DNA of 64,000 nt. Origin: Novosphingobium sp. 28-62-57 (GTDB lineage Bacteria; Pseudomonadota; Alphaproteobacteria; Sphingomonadales; Sphingomonadaceae). The notes beneath the pieces are model-generated. The model had not been told where the DNA came from, did no database searches, and was given only the letters and a program-made list of their open reading frames with translations. Each line of letters begins with the position of its first letter. The stretch's first letter is position 1. The DNA lies in NCBI GenBank assembly GCA_002256985.1, contig NCGO01000001.1:372001-436000 (forward strand), read 5' to 3'. Both the position numbers and the translations under genes were made by a program. This document shows positions 25,821-36,442 of the stretch, in pieces.

Positions 25821-26788
25821 TTCGGAACTCCATCACGATCGGACAGGGCAATCAGGCTTTGGCGGCTGAATTTGCGCGCTTTTGCAGCCTCAACGCAATG
25901 GCGCGGCACCGGACGCAGTGCAGCCCAGGCGGCACTGGCAATAAACCCCAGCTTGCGCCCGTTACTAACGAAAACGCGGTGATCCCACGCCCGCTCCCCG
26001 CGCCGCGCAACCTCGCGCGCAATCGCGCCATAGATGCCCGCCGCAGAAAGGATCGCCCACCGCTGCCGCCCCTTAAGCCGCGCCGCGCCGATCCGGGCTG
26101 AACATTCGTGCACCTGCGCCGCCTCGCACATCCGCGCCACGATCCGGGTCAGCGCGGGGCGATGTTCGGCCTCCATCTGCGCGCCGGGCGTAATGCCCGC
26201 CTGCGCCAGCCATTCGCGCGGGATGTAGCAGCGCCCGGCGGCTGAATCCTCTTCGATATCGCGCACGATGTTGGAAAGCTGGAAGGCGAGGCCAAGGTCG
26301 CAGGCGCGGTCCAGCGTATCGTCGTCATCGGGAGAGACGCCCATGACCACTGCCATCATGACGCCAACGGCGCCCGCCACGTGCCAGCAATAGCGCATCA
26401 GATCGGCTTCAGTCTGCGGCTGCCATTCCACGGCATCGAGCGCAAAGCCATCGATCACCGCTTGCGCCATGGCAAATGTCAGCCCGGTTTCGCGCGCGAC
26501 GAGGCCCAAGGCGTCAAACGCAAAGTCGCCGGTATCCTTTCCCGCAAAGGCCAGCGCGGTCTTTTCACGCACCAGCGCCAGCCGCTCTGCCGCACCAGCT
26601 TGATCACCCAGCGCGCCGCCGTGGTCCTGGGCATCGACGATATCATCAGCCCGCCTGCACCACGCATAGAGCAGCCATACGCGTTCGCGCGTTACGGTAT
26701 CGAACAGGTGGCTGGCGGCGGCGAAGCTTTTTGAGCCCTTAAGGATCGATGTCCGGGCGTTACTAACGAGCGCTTGGCGATCCTGCAT
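25811..26788 (-). CDS. crtB: Phytoene synthase
   Basis: A 325-residue prenyl synthase that joins two geranylgeranyl diphosphates head-to-head into phytoene. The first aspartate-rich motif is RRADDIVD (45-52) and the second DIEED, preceded by QLSNIVR. The C-terminal end, KCT, is formed by a 10-bp tandem repeat and may be variable. It is the last gene of crtY-crtI-LOG-crtB, starting 32 bases after the LOG-family stop. Confidence 0.95.
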   Translation of the reverse strand: MQDRQALVSNARTSILKGSKSFAAASHLFDTVTRERVWLLYAWCRRADDIVDAQDHGGALGDQAGAAERLALVREKTALAFAGKDTGDFAFDALGLVARETGLTFAMAQAVIDGFALDAVEWQPQTEADLMRYCWHVAGAVGVMMAVVMGVSPDDDDTLDRACDLGLAFQLSNIVRDIEEDSAAGRCYIPREWLAQAGITPGAQMEAEHRPALTRIVARMCEAAQVHECSARIGAARLKGRQRWAILSAAGIYGAIAREVARRGERAWDHRVFVSNGRKLGFIASAAWAALRPVPRHCVEAAKARKFSRQSLIALSDRDGVPKCT

Positions 26789-26820
26789 CGGTCAGATCCG
26801 GCAACCGTTAAAGCCAGACG

Positions 26821-27402
26821 TCAAAGATCGTCGGCCTTCATCGCAAAGATCGGCTTGTGCGGCACATGCGCCGCCATGCGCGCCAGCAGCAGATCTAGGT
26901 CCGGTTCTGCAATCAGAATGCCAGCATGCGCCTCACGGATGAAGCCAACCTCGATCATGTGGCGGTTAAAGGCCAGCAGGTGATCGTAGAAGCCGAAAGC
27001 GTTGAGCAGGCCGACCGGCTTGGCGTGATAGCCCAGTTGTGCCCAACTGACCGCCTCCCACAATTCGTCCATCGTGCCAACGCCGCCCGGGATGGTGAGG
27101 AAGCCATCCGACAGGTCGGTGAAGGCCTTCTTGCGTTCATGCATGCCCGGAACGACATGGAGTTCGGTGCAATCAGGATTGGCGACTTCGCTGTTGACCA
27201 GCGCTTCGGGAATGACGCCAATCACCTCGCCGCCCGCATCGAGCGCGCCATAGGCAACTGCGCCCATCAGGCCGAGCTTACCGCCGCCATAGACCACGCC
27301 AATGCCGCGCCGGGCCAATTCGCCACCAATTTCGCGGGCGAGCGCAACGTAACGCTGATCGGCAGGCGAGGCCGAACCGCAGTAAACCGCCAAGCGTTTC
27401 AA
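26821..27402 (-). CDS. LOG-family Rossmann protein (TIGR00730) within the carotenoid operon
   Basis: A 193-residue protein of the LOG/lysine decarboxylase-like family. The signature PGGVGTMDE is at 105-113, and YGGGKLGLMG near 38-47 forms the nucleotide-binding loop. Characterised members are phosphoribohydrolases that release cytokinin-type bases from nucleoside monophosphates, and many bacterial members have general AMP/nucleotide hydrolase activity. It overlaps crtI by four bases and precedes crtB, so it is embedded in the carotenoid operon. A direct role in carotenoid synthesis is not known; it may be a passenger or link isoprenoid and nucleotide metabolism. Confidence 0.9.
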   Translation of the reverse strand: MKRLAVYCGSASPADQRYVALAREIGGELARRGIGVVYGGGKLGLMGAVAYGALDAGGEVIGVIPEALVNSEVANPDCTELHVVPGMHERKKAFTDLSDGFLTIPGGVGTMDELWEAVSWAQLGYHAKPVGLLNAFGFYDHLLAFNRHMIEVGFIREAHAGILIAEPDLDLLLARMAAHVPHKPIFAMKADDL

Positions 27403-28877
27403 GCAAGATCCTCCAGCATCAGGCGGGCCGTGGCCTTGGCCGAGCCGACCACGCCGGGCAGCCCGGCACCGGGATGGGTGCCTGCGCCGACCAGATACAT
27501 GTTCGAAATCGTATCGTCACGGTTGTGTGCGCGGAACCATGCGCTTTGCGTCAGGAGCGGTTCGAGGCTGAAGGCGCTGCCGAGGTGGGCAGAAAGGTCC
27601 TCTTTGAAGTCATCCGGGGCGTAATGGAACTTCGTTACGATACGCGAATGGATGTCCGGGATCAGGCGGCGGCCGATTTCGTCCAGAATGCGCTTTTCGA
27701 GGATCGGGCCGATCTCGTCCCAATCGACCGGGAGCTTGCCCATGTTGGCGACGGGGACGAGCGCGTAGAACGTGCTCTTGCCTTCGGGTGCAACCGAGGG
27801 GTCCGACACGGTCGGGTGGTGGAGGTAGATAGAGAAGTCTTCGGGCAGGACGCCATGCTTGTAGATATCGTCCAGCAGGCCCTTGTAGCGCGGCCCGAAC
27901 AGAATCATGTGGTGCGCAATGCCCGGCCAAGTGCCTTCGATGCCGAAGTGAACGACAAATAAGCCCGGCGAAAATTTCTTTTTTGCAAGCGACTTTGCGC
28001 GACGTTGTGCATGTGGATTATCAGGCATCAGATCGCGGTAGGAATGGATGATATCCCCGTTCGAGGCGACCGCATCAAACTTGGCCGACCAGCCGCTTTT
28101 GGTTTTGACGCCGGTGACCCGGGTGCCCAAGGTTTCGATGTGCGTGACCGGATCGCCGATGCGCACTTCGCCGCCGATGCGCTGGAAATGGGTGATCATG
28201 CCTGCGATCAGCTTGTTGGTGCCGCCCTTGGTCCACCAAACGCCGCCGTCCTTTTCCAGCTTGTGGATCAGAGCGTAGATCGCGCTGGTGTTCATCGGAT
28301 TGCCGCCGACGAGCAGGGTGTGGAAGCTGAACGCCTGACGCAGGCGTTCGTCCTTCACATAGCTTGAGACCATCGAATAGACCGAGCGCCATGCCTGATA
28401 GCGGGCGAGCGCGGGCGCGGCCTTGAGCATGCTGGCAAAATCGAGAAACGGTACCGAGCCGAGCTTGACGTAGCCTTCTTCGTAGACTCCGGCGGAATAC
28501 TTCAGAAACTCGTCATACCCGGCGACGTCTTCGGGATTGAGCTTGGCGATCTCGGCACGCAGCTGGGTTTCGTCGTTCGAGTAATCGAAGTTGGTGCCAT
28601 CGGGCCAGTTGAGGCGGTAGAACGGCGTGACCGGCATCAGTTCCACATCATCCGACATGCGGTGGCCCTTGAGCGCCCACAGCTCTTCAAAGCAGGCCGG
28701 ATCGGTGACGACGGTGGGACCGGCATCGAAAGTGAAGCCGTCCTTTTCCCAATAGTAGGCGCGGCCGCCCGGCTTGTCGCGGGCTTCGATCACGGTGGTC
28801 TGGATGCCGCCGGACTGGAGCCGGATAGCTAAAGCAAGGCCGCCGAAGCCGGAGCCGATTACGCAAGCGCGCTTCAT
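27399..28877 (-). CDS. crtI: Phytoene desaturase
   Basis: A 492-residue FAD-dependent desaturase that converts phytoene to lycopene. The N-terminal dinucleotide loop GSGFGGLALAIRLQ is at 8-21, and the C-terminal family signature appears as LVGAGTHPGAGLPGV. It overlaps crtY upstream (ATGA) and the LOG gene downstream by four bases each. The length matches bacterial CrtI. Confidence 0.96.
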   Translation of the reverse strand: MKRACVIGSGFGGLALAIRLQSGGIQTTVIEARDKPGGRAYYWEKDGFTFDAGPTVVTDPACFEELWALKGHRMSDDVELMPVTPFYRLNWPDGTNFDYSNDETQLRAEIAKLNPEDVAGYDEFLKYSAGVYEEGYVKLGSVPFLDFASMLKAAPALARYQAWRSVYSMVSSYVKDERLRQAFSFHTLLVGGNPMNTSAIYALIHKLEKDGGVWWTKGGTNKLIAGMITHFQRIGGEVRIGDPVTHIETLGTRVTGVKTKSGWSAKFDAVASNGDIIHSYRDLMPDNPHAQRRAKSLAKKKFSPGLFVVHFGIEGTWPGIAHHMILFGPRYKGLLDDIYKHGVLPEDFSIYLHHPTVSDPSVAPEGKSTFYALVPVANMGKLPVDWDEIGPILEKRILDEIGRRLIPDIHSRIVTKFHYAPDDFKEDLSAHLGSAFSLEPLLTQSAWFRAHNRDDTISNMYLVGAGTHPGAGLPGVVGSAKATARLMLEDLA

Positions 28878-30112
28878 TTTGTGGTTCCTGGGATCGAGAG
28901 AGATATCGGGTGATGTGAGGGTATCTGTGGTTGGTGCGTCAGCGACTTTGGCCTGCCGCCAAGCCGTGTCAGCACACCGATGGCCCGGGTAATGGGCAGC
29001 GGTGGCTTGCCTGCAAGGATACGCGCCTTGTCGAGCACGGTGGATTTGCCGGCATAGAACCGCTCAATCAGGCCATGACGCAGGCTGTAGAACCTTTCGA
29101 GCACGCGGTAGCGCTGATCAGGCTCTGCTCCTGCAAACAGCAGCGCGGTCAACTCGCGGAAATAAGCCGTATCGGCCCAGTGCTTTTTCGACCACTGTTC
29201 GCTGAACTGGGCGAGCGCCTCGCCGGACAGATCGGGTTGTCGGGCGAGGGCCAGTGCATACTTCACCGCATCGGGCAGCGAATAGCTGGTGAGTGGCTGG
29301 AACAGACCGGCGCGCACTCCGGCGCGGGCCACAGCGCCACCACTGGCGCGCCAGAAGGCATCGAAATTGCCACCGGCCACCACGGGAAGCACGCCTTGTT
29401 CCTCGTCCAGAACCTCTGCCACCTGCCAGCCGCGAGCGGCGACATAGGCATCAATGCGGGCGCGGATGGCTTCGACATCGAGCGCGGGACCGTCGGCATA
29501 ATAGGTATCTTCGACGAAGATTTCATCGTCTGCGAAGGGCAGGCAATAGACGAAGCGGTAGCCATCGATCTGTTCGACGGTGGCATCTTTCACGATCGGG
29601 ATTTCGAGGCCATGCGGAGCGGCAAGGCGCAAACGGCGGCCGACGAACTTTTGCCAGCCACCGGTAAGGTCGGTCACATTGCGCAGGCCGCGGGCATCAA
29701 TCACGGCTTTGGCCGCGATTCGTGTACCATCAGAAAGCGTGGCGTTGGTGGCACTGCAGGCGAGGGCGCGCACCCCGGTCATGATTGCATCGCTGCCCAA
29801 CCGCTCACGCACGATTGCGTCAAACCGGGCTGACGAGATCGAATAGTAGCTGGTCTTCAGGCGGCGGTCATAGCCGGGGAAGTGTACCGTGTATTCCGGC
29901 CAAGCGGCCACCACCATGCCATCAAGCAGTTCGCGTCCCGCTTTGCCCACATCGGTGCCGAAGAACGACCAAACGTGATTGCCGCCGATCACTTCGCCCT
30001 GTTCGACCAGCAGCAGCGACAGTTCAGGATGCTCCCGCTTCAGGGCCAGAGCCACGAGGCCACCAGCCAGGCCCCCGCCGAGAATTGCGATATCGTGGTG
30101 CCGCGCGGTCAT
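28874..30112 (-). CDS. crtY: Lycopene beta-cyclase
   Basis: A 412-residue CrtY-type flavoprotein that cyclises lycopene ends to beta-carotene. The dinucleotide-binding GGGLAGG is at 12-18, with HVWSFF and the FVYCLPF/EDTYYAD region typical of bacterial CrtY. It is the first gene of the operon; the 98-base interval to the divergent DUF2585 gene probably holds promoters for both. Together with CrtI and CrtB it accounts for synthesis from GGPP to beta-carotene; hydroxylase and ketolase genes are not in the window. Confidence 0.95.
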   Translation of the reverse strand: MTARHHDIAILGGGLAGGLVALALKREHPELSLLLVEQGEVIGGNHVWSFFGTDVGKAGRELLDGMVVAAWPEYTVHFPGYDRRLKTSYYSISSARFDAIVRERLGSDAIMTGVRALACSATNATLSDGTRIAAKAVIDARGLRNVTDLTGGWQKFVGRRLRLAAPHGLEIPIVKDATVEQIDGYRFVYCLPFADDEIFVEDTYYADGPALDVEAIRARIDAYVAARGWQVAEVLDEEQGVLPVVAGGNFDAFWRASGGAVARAGVRAGLFQPLTSYSLPDAVKYALALARQPDLSGEALAQFSEQWSKKHWADTAYFRELTALLFAGAEPDQRYRVLERFYSLRHGLIERFYAGKSTVLDKARILAGKPPLPITRAIGVLTRLGGRPKSLTHQPQIPSHHPISLSIPGTTK

Positions 30113-30210
30113 GTCTTGCGCTTAGGGCCATGCGGTTGTCGGTGCAACCACAGGCTTGTGGCAGGGCGGATCACCCGTCAGAAAGGGCATGAACCGGGGG
30201 GCTGTGTGCG

Positions 30211-30807
30211 ATGACGGAAACGGGTGTGAATCTTCGGCCGGGCCGGGTTGGCCTGCTGGCGGGTCTTGGTGTGGCGCTGGGGATCGTGATCATTCTGCTG
30301 GGAATGGAGCGGCCGCCGATATGCCCCTGCGGCACGGTGCGGCTGTGGCAGGGCGTGGTGGAATCGCCTGAGAACAGCCAGCAGATTTCGGACTGGTACA
30401 GCTTCAGCCACATGATCCACGGCTTCCTGTTCTATGGGGTGGCGCATCTGGCCTGGCGCAAAGCGGGCCTGCGCGCGGTTTCGCCACAATGGGCTCTGGC
30501 CTGTGCGGTGCTTCTGGAAGGGGCGTGGGAAATTCTGGAAAACTCGCCGATCATCATCGACCGCTATCGGGCGGTGACCGTATCGTTCGGCTATTCCGGG
30601 GACAGCGTGTTGAATTCGTTCGCTGATATGGGATTCATGGCGCTGGGCTTTGTCTTTGCCAGCAGGGCGCCAGCGCTGGCTACCGTGGCCATTGCCATTG
30701 TGTTTGAACTGTTCACGCTGTTCATGATCCGCGACAATCTGACGCTCAATGTGCTGATGCTGGTCTCGCCCGTGGAAGCGGTGCGGCAATGGCAGTCTGG
30801 GCATTAA
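30211..30807 (+). CDS. DUF2585/UPF0314 membrane protein
   Basis: A 198-residue membrane protein with about five hydrophobic segments. The conserved block WQGVVESPENSQQISDWY, then HMIHGFLFYG and WEILENSPIIIDRYR, matches UPF0314/DUF2585, widespread in alphaproteobacteria and functionally uncharacterised. The ATG at 30211 starts directly before the hydrophobic N-terminus. The stop codon lies in a GCATTAAGAGATGGC segment repeated at 30979. Confidence 0.85.
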   Translation: MTETGVNLRPGRVGLLAGLGVALGIVIILLGMERPPICPCGTVRLWQGVVESPENSQQISDWYSFSHMIHGFLFYGVAHLAWRKAGLRAVSPQWALACAVLLEGAWEILENSPIIIDRYRAVTVSFGYSGDSVLNSFADMGFMALGFVFASRAPALATVAIAIVFELFTLFMIRDNLTLNVLMLVSPVEAVRQWQSGH

Positions 30808-30993
30808 GAGATGGCGATTATGTCCTTTGCAAACGCGCAGGTCGTAAACCCACCCCCAGCCCCTCCCTTAAGGGAGGGGAGTGAGACTTATTGAGCCGAA
30901 GGCGAGATTAGTCGCAGCGGGGAGGGTTTCCCATGCGAGCCTGTTTGCAAACGACATAAACAACTAAGAGATCGCCGAGCATTAAGAAATGGC
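30801..30993. repeat. Palindrome-bearing interval flanked by direct repeats
   Basis: GCATTAAGAGATGGC (30801-30815) recurs with one change at 30979-30993. Between them is a perfect 20-base palindrome, CCCCTCCCTTAAGGGAGGGG (30860-30879), and the sequence AAACCC/GGGTTT on either side. The arrangement looks like a small inserted element with a target duplication that includes the stop codon of the upstream gene. The remaining bases to 31013 show nothing coding. Confidence 0.5.
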
Positions 30994-31013
30994 CGGGTAT
31001 TCATAGATGGAAC

Positions 31014-31044
31014 GCAGACCGATGGGACAAGCCCACCGGTCTGC
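31014..31044 (-). terminator. Hairpin downstream of the adhesin gene
   Basis: GCAGACC (31014-31020) pairs with GGTCTGC (31038-31044), extended by GATGGG/CCCACC pairing. It lies 19 bases beyond the adhesin stop codon on the minus strand; no T-run follows. Confidence 0.5.
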
Positions 31045-31062
31045 TGTGTATTCCATCGTCGA

Positions 31063-33510
31063 TCAGAACTCGCCAGCAACGCCGACGCGAACTGCGGTGT
31101 TTGAGCCACCACCGTAAGCGACGCCTGCCGTGACAGCCATCGTGCTCGGTCCGCGCAGGCGCATGGCCATCGAAGCCGAGACGGCCTGTTCATCGCGGAA
31201 GTTGGCAACGTTCACCGAGTAGGAAACCTTGCCGGGTGCCGAAGGCATCGGTGCCTGAGTCATCGCAACGGCTGCCGCAATACCCCGACGGGCATCCTGG
31301 CGATCCTGCCGAACGGTGTTTTCCAGCGTTGTGACGCGCCCGGTGAGCGAGAACAGGCTGGTGCCGAGCGTGTTGATCTGCGTTTGCAGCTGGTTGTCAG
31401 CCGCAGCGCGGGCATTGGCTTCGGCATTGTCGGCGGCAAGACGCGTAGCTGCTTCGGCGCTGAGGCCGCTTTGCAGCGAAGCAACAGCAGCAGCACGCGT
31501 GTTAGCCTCGGCATTGACGGCGTTTTGCAGGTTCGTGTCTGCAGCAGCACGAGTCGATGCTTCGGAATTGATCGCGCCCTGCAGCGTCATGTCGGCGGCT
31601 GCACGGGTTGATGCTTCGCTATTGATTGCACCCTGCAGAGTCATGACTGCCGCCGCACGCGTTGCCGCCTCGGCATCAACGGCGTTTTGCAGTGCCAAGT
31701 CGCCTGCGGAACGGGCCAGTACCTCGGCGTCAACCGCGCTTTGCAACGCGGCGTCCCCTGCGACACGCAGACCGGCTTCGGCCGCGATGTTGGACTGCAG
31801 CATCGCCTCGGCAGCCTGACGCTGGGTGGATTCGGCATCGAACTGTGCCTTGTTCACCGCATCGGTGGCTGCCACCGCGCTTGCAACATTGACGATGCGG
31901 CGTTCTGCACCTGCCGAACCGACCGAGACGGTATTGGCCTGATCCGCCACCGAATTTGCCCCGAGCGCGACAGAGCCGACAGCCGTTGCCGACGCGTTCC
32001 GGCCAAATGCGCTTGAAGCTGTGGCCGATGCCGCAGCGCTGGTGCCGACGACGGTCGAATCAACCCCGCTGGCATTGGCGCGGTAGCCCGTTGCCGTGGC
32101 TCCGAGGGAAGTTGCCGTTGCGCCATTGCCCAGTGCTGTTGTGCCGGTGGCGCTGGCAAGCGAATTGCCGCCCAGTGCTGCGCTGCCGGAACCCGTTGCT
32201 TCAGCGTCAAAGCCGATGGCGACGTTCCCGATCTGGCTGGCGGTGCTGTAGGCGCCAATGGCAACAGCGCCCTGCGCACCTGCAGTGTTCAGAATGCCCA
32301 GAGCCACTGCGCCCTGGCCGGTTGCGGTGTTCTGTTCGCCCATCGCAATCGCGCCGCGGCCGGTTGCGGTGTTTTCTGCACCGATCGCCACCGCGCCGAT
32401 GCCGGTTGCAATGTTCGGGTCACCGATGGCGACCGCGCCATTGCCATTGGCCTGCTGACCATCGCCAAGCGCCACGGCACCCACGCCGTTGGCTGACGAA
32501 TTGTTGCCGCCCACCAGAGCGCCCTGACCTTGAGCATTCTGCACTGTGCCGTTGGTGGCGATGAGTTCATTGACCTGAGCGAGGTTTACCGCATCGCCAT
32601 CTTCCATGGCCATGCCAAGATTGGTGATGCGGCTGCCGTTCATGTTGATCCCGTCGGTCACCGAGATGGTGGGGGTGACAAGGCCTTTTTCGTCAAGAAC
32701 AGTCGTTTCCTGCGAGGTCACGTCAAACTCGACGCCAAGCGGCGAAAGGAAAACCATGGCCGGACGGCCTTGGTCATCCAGGAAGTTGGCCGCCGGGGTT
32801 ACCACTGCCATGTTCGGTGCGGCAGAAATGACCGTCGCACTGCCGCCGAGCTTACCGAAGATGAGACCGCCGGTGTCCGAAGTCCCGCGATAGCTACCTG
32901 CCAGCACGGTGGAGTTGTTGACGACGGCGGTTGGATCGACGGACTTCAGATTGAGATTGAAGTCTTCGCGACCTTTGGGGCCCAAGCCATCAGCTTCACC
33001 CTGAAAGTCGACATTGATCGCCCGAACGTCGAGGTCCTGAATCGTATAGCGCTGAAACTGGCCCAGCGGAGCGCCGGGCTGCGGATTGCCGTTTGAAGAT
33101 TGGCTGGAGACACTTCCGGTATAGGCCAGCGAACCTTCAACGCTGACCACATCGGTCCCGTACAGGAACTGCGGCGGCAAGGTGAAGGTGGACCCGGGAC
33201 TTGTCGGCAGGGCTGCGCCACCGATGACCATCGTGCCATCGAAAGTGACATTTTCCGTGTGAGTGACCGTAAAGAAGCCCGGCCGCGTTGTGCTTGGCGT
33301 AGCTGTTACCACTGGGTCAGTGTTGGTCCGGGTGCCGGAGACGGTGCACATCGAGAGCGGATGGAAGAACATGCCACCGCTGCACTGCGTTTCTGCGATC
33401 GGAATTTGGGGCGGCGAGGCGACTTGGGCGCTAGCGGCCTGTGGTGTTGCTGCCAGGGCTGCGGCGATAGCTGTCATAGAAACGTAAAAGCCCAAGTTCT
33501 TGTTAATCAT
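31063..33510 (-). CDS. YadA-type trimeric autotransporter adhesin
   Basis: An 815-residue surface protein. The signal peptide covers about residues 1-29 (ending ASAQ). Residues 30-300 form a unique N-terminal domain. A head at about 323-530 is made of many 14-residue repeats of the GxGAVAIG/ATG type. The stalk at about 580-690 contains six tandem 18-residue repeats (AADMTLQGAINSEASTRA type), a helical period expected to give a nearly untwisted trimeric coiled coil. The last 75 residues, from VSYSVNVANF to GVAGEF, are the YadA membrane anchor. Expected role: adhesion to surfaces or cells. A CtrA-like box and a 24-bp palindrome lie upstream. Confidence 0.93.
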   Translation of the reverse strand: MINKNLGFYVSMTAIAAALAATPQAASAQVASPPQIPIAETQCSGGMFFHPLSMCTVSGTRTNTDPVVTATPSTTRPGFFTVTHTENVTFDGTMVIGGAALPTSPGSTFTLPPQFLYGTDVVSVEGSLAYTGSVSSQSSNGNPQPGAPLGQFQRYTIQDLDVRAINVDFQGEADGLGPKGREDFNLNLKSVDPTAVVNNSTVLAGSYRGTSDTGGLIFGKLGGSATVISAAPNMAVVTPAANFLDDQGRPAMVFLSPLGVEFDVTSQETTVLDEKGLVTPTISVTDGINMNGSRITNLGMAMEDGDAVNLAQVNELIATNGTVQNAQGQGALVGGNNSSANGVGAVALGDGQQANGNGAVAIGDPNIATGIGAVAIGAENTATGRGAIAMGEQNTATGQGAVALGILNTAGAQGAVAIGAYSTASQIGNVAIGFDAEATGSGSAALGGNSLASATGTTALGNGATATSLGATATGYRANASGVDSTVVGTSAAASATASSAFGRNASATAVGSVALGANSVADQANTVSVGSAGAERRIVNVASAVAATDAVNKAQFDAESTQRQAAEAMLQSNIAAEAGLRVAGDAALQSAVDAEVLARSAGDLALQNAVDAEAATRAAAVMTLQGAINSEASTRAAADMTLQGAINSEASTRAAADTNLQNAVNAEANTRAAAVASLQSGLSAEAATRLAADNAEANARAAADNQLQTQINTLGTSLFSLTGRVTTLENTVRQDRQDARRGIAAAVAMTQAPMPSAPGKVSYSVNVANFRDEQAVSASMAMRLRGPSTMAVTAGVAYGGGSNTAVRVGVAGEF

Positions 33511-33569
33511 GGTATTCCCCCAAAAACGACCGCTTTCTGCGCCTTTGCGGCAGTTGCGGCTTGCAATCG

Positions 33570-33585
33570 CTAACCCATAATTAAC
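33570..33585 (-). promoter_or_regulatory. CtrA-like box upstream of the adhesin
   Basis: CTAA-N7-TTAAC at 33570-33585 differs from the CtrA consensus TTAA-N7-TTAAC at one base. It lies 60-75 bases before the adhesin start codon, where promoter control would be expected. Confidence 0.4.
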
Positions 33586-33588
33586 CGC

Positions 33589-33612
33589 TTTTGGAGAAAT
33601 ATTTCTCCAAAA
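33589..33612. promoter_or_regulatory. Perfect 24-bp palindrome between adhesin and thiC
   Basis: TTTTGGAGAAAT is followed directly by its reverse complement, with no spacer. A+T-rich and in an otherwise G+C-rich intergenic region, it could be an operator for the leftward adhesin or rightward thiC, or a terminator-like hairpin. Confidence 0.5.
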
Positions 33613-33701
33613 CCGACCTATATCATAAATTGCTATGGCTTTGGAGGCATCAGCGCTCTTGCCTGTTGCCCTCGATGGTGCGGCGTTCTATGGCTTTTGC
33701 C

Positions 33702-35749
<2,048 letters not shown>

Positions 35750-35774
35750 TCGGTACTGAAATTGCAGAACTTGA

Positions 35775-35801
35775 GGCCGGATCGCGGAGCGCGGTCCGGC
35801 T
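35775..35801 (+). terminator. Hairpin terminator after thiC
   Basis: GCCGGATCGCG pairs with CGCGGTCCGGC around a GAG loop, about 27 bases after the thiC stop and immediately before the convergent gene's stop codon. Confidence 0.7.
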
Positions 35802-36296
35802 TCAGGTCATTTTGGTGTAGAGGATTGCGCCCCACAGCAGCAGGTTGAGTACGCCACCCGCCACGGTCCAGCGGACTGCGTGGTAGAGCAAGCGGGCCTG
35901 CGCATCGATGGAGCGAATGAATGTGGCGAAGAGGCGCTGGCGCAGAGCGGCGTCGCCTTCCAGCCCGTCGGCATCAAATTCCTCGCCCAGCAGCATGGCG
36001 CGCAAGGCCAGCGCGCAGGAAATGACCAGCGGCACTATTGCCGCAAGGTTTGCCAGCACAAGGAGGGGCTGGGTGGGCGCATCGAGTGAAAGCGGAGCGC
36101 CGGGACTGGCCGAAATCGGATGGGTGCCGATGGTAACCAGCAGCGCATTGAAGCCGAGCATGGCTCCCAGCCGCACCGACAGATCGAGATCGCGGTTCTC
36201 CAGAAATTCAAGATCGGCGATGAAGCCCGGATCGGGTGGATCGCAACGCATCGTCTGAAAGGCGCGCAGGCGGGAGCGGAAGGATATGAAGCCCAT
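35802..36296 (-). CDS. Three-helix membrane protein of unknown function
   Basis: I do not recognise the family. The protein of about 164 residues has three hydrophobic segments: near 50-70, about 90-115, and at the C-terminus (VRWTVAGGVLNLLLWGAILY). Between the second and third is an acidic cytosolic stretch with EEFDADGLEGD. The start is uncertain: ATG 36296 (MGFISF) and an internal ATG 45 bases later are both possible. It is convergent with thiC and divergent from the glycine-zipper lipoprotein gene. Resembles small DUF2721-like membrane proteins in layout, but this is a loose impression. Confidence 0.65.
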   Translation of the reverse strand: MGFISFRSRLRAFQTMRCDPPDPGFIADLEFLENRDLDLSVRLGAMLGFNALLVTIGTHPISASPGAPLSLDAPTQPLLVLANLAAIVPLVISCALALRAMLLGEEFDADGLEGDAALRQRLFATFIRSIDAQARLLYHAVRWTVAGGVLNLLLWGAILYTKMT

Positions 36297-36442
36297 GATG
36301 GCCGCAATGCTATTGCGGTGGCCGTAACCGGGCAAGGCACCTTGCGCAAAAAGCGTTTTGCAGGAACGTCCGGCCTTGCCGACCATTGCGCCTATATCGA
36401 GGCGCTCATTCTGGCGTCACCTTCCAAAAAGGATATTGCGCC

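Noticed and set aside
25961-26768. The palindrome CGTTACTAACG twice within crtB
   Set aside because: Both copies encode Val-Ser-Asn in frame; coincidence of codons is a sufficient explanation.
31440-31771. The 54-bp tandem repeats as a possible CRISPR or satellite array
   Set aside because: They stay in frame inside the adhesin gene with no unique spacers and encode the coiled-coil stalk.
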